Shown: in pieces, positions 17,429 through 26,896 of the stretch
Layout: each line of letters begins with the position of its first letter
Position numbering within the stretch: the stretch's first letter is position 1
Assembly (NCBI RefSeq): GCF_050589625.1
Contig: NZ_JBNGOP010000016.1
Location: 1 to 64,000 of the forward strand
Length of the DNA: 64,000 nucleotides
Source of the DNA: Pelagihabitans sp947500445
GTDB lineage: Bacteria > Bacteroidota > Bacteroidia > Flavobacteriales > Flavobacteriaceae
Direction of reading: 5' to 3'
Notes under the pieces: generated by a model
Databases searched by the model: none
The model's input: only the letters and a program-made list of their open reading frames with translations
What the model was told of the DNA's origin: nothing
Position numbers and translations under genes: made by a program

Positions 17429-20400
17429 ATGACCGTAAAAACCATTTACCGTTTTTTTTCATACTTTCTTGTACTCTTGTTAATACTGTTGGCATGTACC
17501 AAAAGTGTTACGGTCTTTACGGAGGTAGAGTTTGAATTGTTGGAGCAAAGGGAAACGGATGGTTTTGTAAACCAGGGTTTGGCCACAACCTTTACCATTG
17601 TCCCAGAGGCGGAGTTGGAAGGGTATGAGTATCGGTTGGTGTACGAGGTGATGGAAGGTTCGGGGTATTTTGAGAATACCGAAGGGGAACGGCTCGAAAG
17701 TGGAAAAGGTTTTTTACTGGAGCCCTACAGTGCATCGCTGCTTTTTTATGGTACCGAAAAAGGGGTTCATACTTTAAAGATTACGGGCTCCGATAATTTT
17801 GGTATCTCTGAAGAAATTGAAATAGCATATACGCTTACCGATGTTCCCATTAACTGGAGCGCGGATAGTAGCGTTGCTCAATTGGAATTGGGGAAAGAGG
17901 AGCCGATAACGTTGGTGTTGGGTCCTGCGACCACCGACCTTGCGACCACATACGAGGCCAACTACACAATTTCAGAGGGTAGTGGTGCTGTTTCACCTGC
18001 GGAAGCTGAGGGGTATGCCCCCAACACATCATTTACGGATATTGTACCGGGAAGCTACCCATTGCTTTTGGTGGCGGAGGCGTTGGGACCGCTCGAAATT
18101 GTTTTTAACCTGATTGATGCCAATGGGCAGGAACTGCAGACGGCCTTGCAATTTGAAGTGGTACAGACCATTCCGGTTATTTCCATCGATTTGGGCGAGC
18201 ATGATGAATTGGACATGGAAGTGGGGGGAACGATCGACTGCCCCGTTACCTACGATCCGGAAAATGCTACTGACCAAGAAATTATTTGGAGCTCAAGTGA
18301 TCCCGATATTGTTAGCGTAAACGAGCAGGGTGTATTCACCGCTGTGGCCATTGGGACGGCTATAATTACCGCCACCGCTGCTTCGAATCCGGATGCCGAG
18401 GACCAAGTTACGATCAGGGTTGTGGAAGCGGCAGGAATCCCTGTTACCGGTATCAGTGTGGCGGAAGAAGATCCAGCGTCAACAAGCAATGTAAGACAAT
18501 TAATAGCAACGGTTACCCCCGATGATGCCTCCGAACCAAGGGTAGGATGGTTTTCCGAGAATGTAGATGTCGCAACCGTCGACGCGGACGGTCTGGTTAC
18601 AGCACTGTCGGCAGGTACTGTCACCATTATTGTCAGTTCGTTGTCCAACCCGGAAGTAAATACCGAAATAGCGCTGGTATTTACGGAAGAATCGCTTCAA
18701 AACGGAACCGATATTCTTGCTTTTTCCTTACCTGTTCAAAACGGTGCCAACTTGGATGCCGATACACATACCATAACGGTCAATGTTGCAGATGGAACAG
18801 CCCTCAATGTTTCGCCTGCAACTTTTTCGCTATCACCTGGGGCAACAAGCACTCCGACGGGTACGGAAGAACAAGACTTTAACAGCGCGGTGGAATATGT
18901 TGTTGTTGCGGGCAACGGGGATTCCCAACTTTGGACCGTAAACGTGACGGTTTCACCTTCCGGTGAAAGTGCTGAAAATGATATTACTACGTTTCGAATT
19001 CCCGGTCAGCAGGGTGCCAGTATCATCGATAACAATGCCGGAACGATCGATGTCAGTGTTCCCGATGGAACGGTATTGGAAGTGGTACCCGATCAGCTAG
19101 TCGTATCTGATGCGGCCGTGATTTCTCCATCGGCCGATGCGCTGCAAGATTTTAGTACGGAGGTGGTATATACCGTAACCGCAGAAAATGGAGATGAACG
19201 TATTTGGACGGTTACGACCACGGTGTTGGCCCCTACTGGAAGTAACGCCAATGATATTACGGCATTCTCACTTCCTGTACAGAACAGTACTTCCATCAAC
19301 ACAACAGACCATACCATAACGGTAAACGTGACCGACGGTACCGATTTAAATGTAGCTCCGGCAAATCTCTTGATCTCCCCAGCGGCAAGCATTGCTCCAA
19401 ATCCCGCAGTCGTACAGGATTTTTCGTCCTCTGTTTTGTATACGGTGACTGCAGAAAATGGATTACGACAGCAATGGAACATAAATGTGACCGTATCTCC
19501 CCCTACGGGAAGTGTGGAAAATGATATTACCGCGTTTGAACTCCCCGGTCAAAATAGTTCGTCGATTGATGTTGATACCCATATCGTAACCGTAAATGTA
19601 CCTGACGGTACCAACCTTAATGTAGCTCCCGCGGTACTTTCCATTTCTATGGGAGCGGCGGTAACGCCTTCTGGACAACAAGTCCAGGATTTCAATACCG
19701 CTGTCGATTATTTGGTAACCGCGGAAAACGGTACGGAACAGAATTGGACGGTCAATGTTACCGTTGCGGCAAATCGTCCTCCTGTGGCCGCTAACGATGT
19801 ACTAGGCGCCCAACAAGGGGTTGCAACCCTTTTGGACGTATTGAACAATGATAACGACCCCGATACCCCTACAAGTGAATTAGTAATTACCGCTATAGGT
19901 GGCATTACGCCCAACAACGCCGGTACCGCTGTCATCGAGGGCAACCAAATACGTTTTACTTCGTCGGGGACCTTTGTTGGTAACGCGGAATTTACCTATA
20001 CGATAAACGATGGTAACGTCGGTAACGACGACAGTGCTTCGGTTACGGTTGAAGTCAGTGCCGTTTCCATACCCGTGGAACAAATTGTATTGACCCCTGA
20101 CAACCGTATGCTGGATATTGGGGCATCCGTACAATATGTAGCCGAGATTACGCCAACTACCGCCACGGACCAAGGGCTTGATTGGACCTCTTCGGATACC
20201 GATGTCGCTACAGTTGACCAGAATGGATTGGCCACGGCAGTGGCAGCGGGTACGGTTACGATTACGGCTACGGCAAGGGACGGAAGTGGGGTACAGGGAA
20301 ATGCTTCCCTTGGGGTAAACCCACCTACTATATTGGTAGATATGATAACCGTGTCGCCAGCGAATACTACCTTGGAAATAGGCGAAACGCAGCAAATGAC

Positions 20401-22411
20401 TGCCGATGTGCAACCGGGCGAGGCCAATAACCGGACGGTAACCTGGTCATCTTCAAACGATAATATCGCCACTATAGATGCGAACGGTGTGGTCACTGCC
20501 ATTGCCGGAGGATTTGTTAATATTAGGGCTACGGCCAATGATGGAAGTGGTACGCAGGGCACAACGACGGTAACGGTACCCCCCGCGAATCAAAATCCAA
20601 ATGCGGATGCCGGGGAGCCGATAACGATTACCTTACCGGATAATGCAATAACGCTCGACGGACGTTCCTCCACTGATGGTGATGGATTTATTTCGTCCTA
20701 TTTATGGTCGCAAGATAGTGGCGGTACGGCTACCATTGCAACTCCGGACAACTTCCTGTCATCTGTTACCGACTTGGAAGAAGGTGTGTATGTGTTCCGT
20801 CTTACTGTTACCGACAATAATGGGGGCGTAGGCACCGATACGGTCACGGTAACCGTGAATCCCGAAAATCAAGCACCTACGGCTGAGGCGGGGATAGACC
20901 AGACAATTACCTTACCGATCAATTCGGTAGACTTATTGGGTATGGGTACTGACAACGACGGGGTAATTGCCTCCGTACAATGGCAGCGAGAGATTAATGG
21001 TGTTTTCACGACCATAGCCGCGGATGCCGCAACCTCGGTATCAAATTTGGAAGAAGGAGTTTATACGTTTCGATTTGAAGTAGTTGACGATGATGGAGCA
21101 ATAGGTTTTGATACCATGACCGTTACGGTAAATGCCGCTGCGAACACTGCGCCTGTGGCTACAAATGACGCGTTTAGCGTAAATGAATCCGGTACCTTGA
21201 ACCGTTCGCTTCTTTCGAACGACTCCGATGCGGATAACGATGACCTGACCGTTGACCGTATTGCCAATAGTTCTGCGAATGTGGGGGTTGCGGTAGGAGG
21301 AAGTAGTGGCGGACTCTTCACCATCAATGAGGGGGGCAATATGTCCTTTGATACCAATGGGGATTTTAACGCATTGAACAACGGTGAAACACAACAAACG
21401 ACTATTACTTATAGCATAACGGATGGGAACGGAGGTTTTGATACGGCCACGGTAACTATTACGGTAACCGGCGTAGACGCCCCGGACAATACCCCTCCGG
21501 TAATTGTTCTTAACGGCGCCAATCCTCAGGAGCTTACGGTAGGGGATGACTATACGGAGTTGGGTGCTACCGCATCGGACAACGTAGATGGCGACATAAC
21601 GGGAAGNNNNNNNNNNNNNNNNNNNNNNNNNNNNNNNNNNNNNNNNNNNNNNNNNNNNNNNNNNNNNNNNNNNNNNNNNNNNNNNNNNNNNNNNNNNNNN
21701 NNCGATGCTTCCTCTGTCAATACTTCCGTGGCAGGGAACTACACGGTGACCTATAATGTGAGCGATGCGGCAAATAACGCTGCCGTACAGGTAAACCGTA
21801 CCATAAGTGTAAACAATGCCCCGGACAATACCCCTCCGGTAATTGTTCTTAACGGCGCCAATCCCCAGGAGCTTACGGTAGGGGATGACTATACGGAGTT
21901 GGGTGCTACCGCATCGGACAACGTAGATGGCGACATAACGGGAAGCATCGTAATCGATGCTTCCTCTGTCAATACTTCCGTGGCAGGGAACTACACGGTG
22001 ACCTATAATGTGAGCGATGCGGCAAATAACGCGGCCGTACAGGTAAACCGTACCATAAGTATAAACAATGCCCCGCTTAACGCGAATGCTGGACTTGACC
22101 GAACATTGGATAGTAGTAGTGTTAATCTTAATGGGACACAATCAAGTGGGGGGGTAGCTCCACTTTCTTACCAATGGAGTTTGCTTTCGAGGTCGCCAGG
22201 TGCTTCTATCCCCACCATTACTAATGCCACAAGTGCCATACCTACAGTTTCGAACATGAACAATGTAGGAGACTATACGTTCGAATTAGAGGTAACGGAT
22301 AACGTTGGCACAACCGATACTGATACGGTAAGGATAACGAGGATTATTTCGACGGAATGCCCTGATCCAAATAATCCTCTTTGTTGTGATGATGGAATTG
22401 ATTGTCAATGA
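17429..22411 (+). CDS. Giant multi-domain surface lipoprotein with TraQ-like N-terminus and Ig/PKD/cadherin-like stalk
   Basis: About 1660 residues, with 32 codons plus flanks unknown in an assembly gap. A lipoprotein signal ends at Cys23 (LLAC). Residues 30-140 resemble TraQ (DUF3872): a GYEYRLVYEVMEGSGYFE segment and THTLK-like HTLKITGSDNFG; a second weaker copy spans 141-240. After that come two Big_2 Ig folds, four DUF5018-like repeats (about 425-778), a cadherin-like domain, two more Big_2, two PKD/REJ-like domains, another cadherin-like domain, at least two 84-residue DUF5011-like repeats, a last PKD-like domain and a Cys-rich tail (CPDPNNPLCCDDGIDCQ). No type IX sorting domain is seen. 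It is likely a long surface stalk or adhesin. Traits such as WSSSD and ATVDADG mark the Ig domains. Confidence 0.75.
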   Translation: MTVKTIYRFFSYFLVLLLILLACTKSVTVFTEVEFELLEQRETDGFVNQGLATTFTIVPEAELEGYEYRLVYEVMEGSGYFENTEGERLESGKGFLLEPYSASLLFYGTEKGVHTLKITGSDNFGISEEIEIAYTLTDVPINWSADSSVAQLELGKEEPITLVLGPATTDLATTYEANYTISEGSGAVSPAEAEGYAPNTSFTDIVPGSYPLLLVAEALGPLEIVFNLIDANGQELQTALQFEVVQTIPVISIDLGEHDELDMEVGGTIDCPVTYDPENATDQEIIWSSSDPDIVSVNEQGVFTAVAIGTAIITATAASNPDAEDQVTIRVVEAAGIPVTGISVAEEDPASTSNVRQLIATVTPDDASEPRVGWFSENVDVATVDADGLVTALSAGTVTIIVSSLSNPEVNTEIALVFTEESLQNGTDILAFSLPVQNGANLDADTHTITVNVADGTALNVSPATFSLSPGATSTPTGTEEQDFNSAVEYVVVAGNGDSQLWTVNVTVSPSGESAENDITTFRIPGQQGASIIDNNAGTIDVSVPDGTVLEVVPDQLVVSDAAVISPSADALQDFSTEVVYTVTAENGDERIWTVTTTVLAPTGSNANDITAFSLPVQNSTSINTTDHTITVNVTDGTDLNVAPANLLISPAASIAPNPAVVQDFSSSVLYTVTAENGLRQQWNINVTVSPPTGSVENDITAFELPGQNSSSIDVDTHIVTVNVPDGTNLNVAPAVLSISMGAAVTPSGQQVQDFNTAVDYLVTAENGTEQNWTVNVTVAANRPPVAANDVLGAQQGVATLLDVLNNDNDPDTPTSELVITAIGGITPNNAGTAVIEGNQIRFTSSGTFVGNAEFTYTINDGNVGNDDSASVTVEVSAVSIPVEQIVLTPDNRMLDIGASVQYVAEITPTTATDQGLDWTSSDTDVATVDQNGLATAVAAGTVTITATARDGSGVQGNASLGVNPPTILVDMITVSPANTTLEIGETQQMTADVQPGEANNRTVTWSSSNDNIATIDANGVVTAIAGGFVNIRATANDGSGTQGTTTVTVPPANQNPNADAGEPITITLPDNAITLDGRSSTDGDGFISSYLWSQDSGGTATIATPDNFLSSVTDLEEGVYVFRLTVTDNNGGVGTDTVTVTVNPENQAPTAEAGIDQTITLPINSVDLLGMGTDNDGVIASVQWQREINGVFTTIAADAATSVSNLEEGVYTFRFEVVDDDGAIGFDTMTVTVNAAANTAPVATNDAFSVNESGTLNRSLLSNDSDADNDDLTVDRIANSSANVGVAVGGSSGGLFTINEGGNMSFDTNGDFNALNNGETQQTTITYSITDGNGGFDTATVTITVTGVDAPDNTPPVIVLNGANPQELTVGDDYTELGATASDNVDGDITGXXXXXXXXXXXXXXXXXXXXXXXXXXXXXXXXXDASSVNTSVAGNYTVTYNVSDAANNAAVQVNRTISVNNAPDNTPPVIVLNGANPQELTVGDDYTELGATASDNVDGDITGSIVIDASSVNTSVAGNYTVTYNVSDAANNAAVQVNRTISINNAPLNANAGLDRTLDSSSVNLNGTQSSGGVAPLSYQWSLLSRSPGASIPTITNATSAIPTVSNMNNVGDYTFELEVTDNVGTTDTDTVRITRIISTECPDPNNPLCCDDGIDCQ
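18702..19770 (+). repeat. Four tandem DUF5018-like repeats, about 270 bp each
   Basis: Units begin near 18709, 18977, 19251 and 19520. Each encodes NDITAF-like starts, a middle TVNVPDGT-like strand and an end VTAENG..W.VNVTV. The copies have diverged in DNA, so they are an old internal expansion of the stalk. Confidence 0.75.
21481..22071 (+). repeat. Nearly identical 252-bp DUF5011-like repeats, partly in an assembly gap
   Basis: The complete unit runs from 21820 to 22071 and encodes 84 residues starting PDNTPPVIVLNGANPQELT. The copy before it (21481-21819) is almost identical in DNA but contains the run of n, making it 87 bases longer. The identity of the copies means a very recent duplication, and the true copy number may be higher than shown. 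Confidence 0.85.
21607..21702. other. Assembly gap of 96 n
   Basis: Positions 21607-21702 are n. In the intact neighbour the equivalent stretch is only 9 bases (between GGGAAG and CGATGCTTCC), so the gap size is an estimate and probably hides collapsed repeats. The reading frame is kept across it only by the chosen gap length. Confidence 0.98.
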
Positions 22412-22633
22412 AGTGATTTAAACTTTTTTGGATTGAAGCGATTCCGATGCTTTGGGACATGATTTTTTGCTCTTTTGAAGCCTTTTTTGAGTTGCATAGC
22501 CGGGCTACGGAAGGAAAATAAGTCGAAAAAAGTGTGAAAAGAATCATTTTTTAACCTACCGACGGTTTGGGAGAAAAAGTTTAAACCACTTCAAAACGTG
22601 AAAAGTAAAAATAAAGCACTTTTGACCTTATTG

Positions 22634-24739
22634 TCAACTAATATAATTCCAAATGGTCTTGTTTTGACTCAGTTGGGCATAAGTGTCCCGTATGACCCGA
22701 TTTTCGGGATGGCCAAGTGCGGGATCTTCATTTAGGGTTTTAATGGCGTAATGCCGCGCGGTCTGTAAGATGGCATTGTCCTTGATCAAATCGGCAATTT
22801 TTAATTGTAAAACCCCACTTTGCTGGGTGCCCATTAGGTTACCGGGTCCCCGAAGTTTCAGATCGACCTCCGCAATTTCAAAACCATCATTGGTCCGGAC
22901 CATTGTTTCCATTCGGGTCTTTGCTTCGGAGGATAACTTATGTCCCGTCATCAAAATACAAAAACTTTGATCCGCACCCCTACCGACACGCCCGCGTAAC
23001 TGGTGTAATTGGGATAGTCCAAAGCGCTCGGCACTTTCAATGATCATAACCGAGGCATTGGGTACGTTTACACCCACCTCAATAACGGTGGTGGCCACCA
23101 TAATTTGTGTTTCGCCCTTTACAAAACGGTCCATCTCATAGTCCTTGTCGGCCGGTTTCATTTGCCCATGTACAATGGAAATTTGATAATCGGGTAGGGG
23201 AAAGTCCCTCGCGATACTTTCATAACCATCCATAAGATCTTTATAATCCAGCGCCTCGGATTCCTGGATCAAAGGATACACGACATACACTTGGCGGCCT
23301 TTTTTTACTTCATCGCGAACAAACCGGAATACCTTTAAACGATTGCTATCGAATCGATGTACCGTTTTAATGGGTTTCCTACCTGGCGGTAGTTCGTCGA
23401 TAACCGAAATATCCAGATCGCCATAAAGGCTCATGGCCAACGTTCGAGGTATGGGAGTGGCCGTCATGACCAGTATATGGGGCGGAAGGGTGTTTTTGTG
23501 CCAGAGTTTGGAACGCTGAGCCACACCAAAACGATGTTGTTCATCTACTATGGCAAGGCCTAGGTTCTTAAATTTCACCTTATCCTCCAAAAGGGCATGT
23601 GTTCCGATCAAGATCTGTAGGGAACCTTCCTCCAATTGTTCGTGCAACGGTTTGCGAACCGACTGTTTAACCGAACCGGTCAGTAGGGCACACTCAATTC
23701 CGGTTCCTTTTAAAAGTTGCTGAATACCATTGTAATGTTGTGTTGCCAGAATTTCGGTCGGGGCCATCAAACAGGCTTGAAAACCATTATCTATGGCCAA
23801 AAGCATGATCAATACCGCAACAATCGTTTTTCCGGAACCTACATCGCCCTGCAATAATCGGTTCATCTGGGCATTACTACCAAGATCTGCGCGAATTTCC
23901 TTTACCACGCGTTTTTGGGCATTGGTAAGTTCAAAAGGTAAAAAATTATTGTAAAAATCATGGAACAAGGTACCTACACGATCGAAGGGTAGCCCCTTTA
24001 TCTTTTGTTTGCGCAACTGTTTTTTCGCGATAAGTTGTAACTGAATGTAGAACAATTCTTCGAACTTCAATCGAAACTGGGCCCTTGCCAACAACGCTTG
24101 GCTTTTGGGGAAATGTACATTGAAAATGGCCTCACTTTTGGATAATAACTTTAAGGCATCCAATAGCCATGGCGACAGGGATTCGGAAAATCGACCTTTG
24201 GTCTCCATAAAAACCTGCTGCATCCATTTGCTGATCACCCTATTGGTTATTCCTTTATTGCTCAGTTTCTCTTTAGAAGGATACACCGGTTGCATGGCTA
24301 TTTTAAGGCCGTTTTTATGTTCCGACACCAACTCCATTTCCGGATGGGGCATCGAAAACGAATTGTTGAACCAATTGCATTTTCCAAAAATGACATAAGG
24401 CGTGTTCAGTTTTAGGTTTTCCCTGATCCATTTTTGTCCCCGAAACCATACCAGTTCCATTGTTCCCGTATCGTCAACAAAGGTAGCGACCAATCTTTTT
24501 CCCTTTTTTTGGTCAATGGTTTTGATATTGACAATTTTGCCCACCAGTTGTACCTCGGCGCTGTTGCGCTGTAGTTGCGCCACCTTGTAGTATTGGGTTT
24601 TGTCGATATAGCGGTTAGGGAAAAAGTTGAGCAAGTCCGAAAACGTCGCAATTCCTAGCTCCGATCGTAAGGTTTCGGCCCTATTCGGACCAACTCCTTT
24701 AAGGTAGGCGATAGGCGTTTGGAGCAGTTGGGCGTTCAT
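22634..24739 (-). CDS. recG: ATP-dependent DNA helicase RecG
   Basis: A 701-residue RecG, which remodels stalled replication forks and Holliday junctions. The N-terminal wedge/OB region (about 1-260) includes a Gly-rich HhH-like start (YLKGVGPNRAETLRSELGI). The helicase part has Walker A GDVGSGKT, DEQH box, MTATPIPRT motif III, the HGQMKP segment and the TRG-like region QLRGRVGRGADQS. It is of normal length and complete. It is divergent from the M1 peptidase gene, 76 bases away. Confidence 0.95.
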   Translation of the reverse strand: MNAQLLQTPIAYLKGVGPNRAETLRSELGIATFSDLLNFFPNRYIDKTQYYKVAQLQRNSAEVQLVGKIVNIKTIDQKKGKRLVATFVDDTGTMELVWFRGQKWIRENLKLNTPYVIFGKCNWFNNSFSMPHPEMELVSEHKNGLKIAMQPVYPSKEKLSNKGITNRVISKWMQQVFMETKGRFSESLSPWLLDALKLLSKSEAIFNVHFPKSQALLARAQFRLKFEELFYIQLQLIAKKQLRKQKIKGLPFDRVGTLFHDFYNNFLPFELTNAQKRVVKEIRADLGSNAQMNRLLQGDVGSGKTIVAVLIMLLAIDNGFQACLMAPTEILATQHYNGIQQLLKGTGIECALLTGSVKQSVRKPLHEQLEEGSLQILIGTHALLEDKVKFKNLGLAIVDEQHRFGVAQRSKLWHKNTLPPHILVMTATPIPRTLAMSLYGDLDISVIDELPPGRKPIKTVHRFDSNRLKVFRFVRDEVKKGRQVYVVYPLIQESEALDYKDLMDGYESIARDFPLPDYQISIVHGQMKPADKDYEMDRFVKGETQIMVATTVIEVGVNVPNASVMIIESAERFGLSQLHQLRGRVGRGADQSFCILMTGHKLSSEAKTRMETMVRTNDGFEIAEVDLKLRGPGNLMGTQQSGVLQLKIADLIKDNAILQTARHYAIKTLNEDPALGHPENRVIRDTYAQLSQNKTIWNYIS

Positions 24740-24815
24740 AAAACGAATTTAGCGCATCGATAGACGAAGTGCAACAAACGAAAATGGTAAATTTGGATTA
24801 TACTTGAATTCGATT

Positions 24816-26894
24816 ATGGTATTTCGTTTTTTTATTGGTTTCTTTTTTTCGGTGCTAGGTTTGCTTGCACAGCAACAACCGAGCGTAGACTTTCTTACCG
24901 CGGACATTTCCGTCCAAGTCCATCCGGAAAGCAAAAGCTTATCAGGTGCCGTTACCTATACATTCAAGGTAATCGAAGGAATAGATTCCGTTTTTTTGGA
25001 TGCACATCATATGAATTTTTCCGAAGTCCGACTGAACCGTAAAAAGGTGGGACACACGGTTTCCGACGAAAAAATTGTTTTGCACCATAATCTAAAAAAG
25101 GACAAAGCGTATACGTTGGACCTCGCTTATGAGTGCACCCCAAAACAAACCGTGTACTTTATCGGTTGGTCCGACGCCGTTACGGGAAACGAGCAGGTTT
25201 GGACGCAGGGCCAAGGAAAGTATACCAGTCATTGGCTGCCCAGTTTTGACGACATGACCGAGAAGGTGCAGTTTCAAATGACCCTGACGGCCCCGAAAAA
25301 CCTTAGGGTAATCGCCAACGGCAAACTTACGGGTTCCAAGAACGCTTCGAAGGATGAAAAGCAATGGAGCTATAGCATGCAAGAGCCCATGAGCAGTTAC
25401 CTTTTGGCATTTGCCATGGGAAACTATAATTCGCAGGCCTTGGTTTCCGAAAGTGGTATTCCGTTGGTCAACTATTATTATCCAGCGGATAGCCTGCGCG
25501 TTGAACCGACATACCGGTATACTACCCGAATTTTTGACTTTTTGGAGAAGGAAATCGGGGTTGCATACCCTTGGCAGAATTACAAGCAGGTTCCCGTAAA
25601 GGACTTTTTGTATGCAGGAATGGAAAATACCGGTACGACGCTTTTTTCCGATAGTTACGTAGTGGATTCCATCGCCTATATAGATGTGAACTATGTGAAT
25701 GTAAATGCGCATGAGCTGGCACACCAATGGTTCGGTAATTTGGTTACGGAAACCGATAGTGAAAACCATTGGCTGCACGAAGGTTTTGCTACATATTATG
25801 CCTATTTGGCAGAGAAGGAACTTTTTGGGAACGATCATTATTACTGGAAGTTATACCGTTCATACCGAAGGCTCCGCCAAAAGGTGGAAGAGGGCGAGGG
25901 TGAAAGTTTGTTGGATGCCCATGCCAGTAGCCTTACATTTTATGAAAAAGGGGCTTTGGCGTTACATATGCTGCGAGAGAAGGTAGGGGATGCCAATTTC
26001 CGTAAAGGGATACAAGTGTATCTGCGCACCTTTGCCTATAAAAATGCAACAGTATCCCATTTTTTGGACATCATGGCCTCCAGAAGCAAAACGGACCTAA
26101 CCCAGTTTAAAAACGATTGGTTGGTCAGTACCAAGTTGCCGGGGGAAGCACTAGAAAGCAGTTTGCAAAAAGGAGCGGCATCGCTTCGCTTACTGTTTGA
26201 AATGGAAAAGCGCAACGCCGCTCCGGAAAAAGATTCCCTGGATGATGTAGACTATTGGAACAAAACGGAATCCGTGCATTTTAAGCGGTATCTGATATCG
26301 GAACATGCACCGACCATATCGCCGGAAATTGTGGAGTTGGCCTTTGCTGCCGATACCATTCCTTTGCGCCAATCCCTAGTAATGGTCGATGATATTTCAA
26401 AGTACCCTAAAGAAAAAGTAGTCTCTTTGTTGCAGGATAACAGTTACCGTACCATAGAAAACGCACTGCTACAATTATGGGTAGCTTACCCGGAAGACAG
26501 GTCCCAATATTTAGAGGCAACAAAGAACGTTGAGGGATTGCCCAACAAAAACGTACGATTGTTATGGCTGACGTTGGCGTGTTTGACCGATGGTTATAAC
26601 GGACGGTTGACCAAGCAATATTTTGATGAGCTACAGGGCTACACCTCAAGTATTTATAGTACGGAAACCAGAAGAATGGCGTTCGGGTATTTAAACGAAG
26701 CGTTTGGCTTTACCGATACCAACTTGCTGGATTTGATGCAGGCCACTGGCCATCACTCCTGGCAATTTAAAAAATTTGCACGTGCCCTGTTAGACGTTTT
26801 ATTAAAAGATGACGTTTATAAAGAACGGATAGCAGGGCTGTTGAAAACACTTGAAAAGAACAAAACCAGCTATTTACAAAATAAATTAGATTGA
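24816..26894 (+). CDS. M1 family metallo-aminopeptidase
   Basis: A 692-residue exported zinc aminopeptidase. The ATG at 24816 gives a signal peptide (VFRFFIGFFFSVLGLLAQ); a TTG 12 bases earlier is less likely. The M1 exopeptidase motif AGMENTG is at about 267-273, zinc ligands HELAH at 299-303 and the third ligand Glu322 in HWLHEGFATYY, so it should be active. The C-terminal part is helical, as in the ERAP-like tail. A TAAATTTG box at 24788-24795 is a likely -7 element. The patatin gene begins 2 bases after its stop, so they form one transcript. Confidence 0.9.
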   Translation: MVFRFFIGFFFSVLGLLAQQQPSVDFLTADISVQVHPESKSLSGAVTYTFKVIEGIDSVFLDAHHMNFSEVRLNRKKVGHTVSDEKIVLHHNLKKDKAYTLDLAYECTPKQTVYFIGWSDAVTGNEQVWTQGQGKYTSHWLPSFDDMTEKVQFQMTLTAPKNLRVIANGKLTGSKNASKDEKQWSYSMQEPMSSYLLAFAMGNYNSQALVSESGIPLVNYYYPADSLRVEPTYRYTTRIFDFLEKEIGVAYPWQNYKQVPVKDFLYAGMENTGTTLFSDSYVVDSIAYIDVNYVNVNAHELAHQWFGNLVTETDSENHWLHEGFATYYAYLAEKELFGNDHYYWKLYRSYRRLRQKVEEGEGESLLDAHASSLTFYEKGALALHMLREKVGDANFRKGIQVYLRTFAYKNATVSHFLDIMASRSKTDLTQFKNDWLVSTKLPGEALESSLQKGAASLRLLFEMEKRNAAPEKDSLDDVDYWNKTESVHFKRYLISEHAPTISPEIVELAFAADTIPLRQSLVMVDDISKYPKEKVVSLLQDNSYRTIENALLQLWVAYPEDRSQYLEATKNVEGLPNKNVRLLWLTLACLTDGYNGRLTKQYFDELQGYTSSIYSTETRRMAFGYLNEAFGFTDTNLLDLMQATGHHSWQFKKFARALLDVLLKDDVYKERIAGLLKTLEKNKTSYLQNKLD

Positions 26895-26896
26895 TT

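Noticed and set aside
15598..22411. A complete conjugative transposon
   Set aside because: Only TraN-, TraO- and TraQ-like parts are seen; no integrase, relaxase, coupling protein, TraG or attachment repeats occur in the window.
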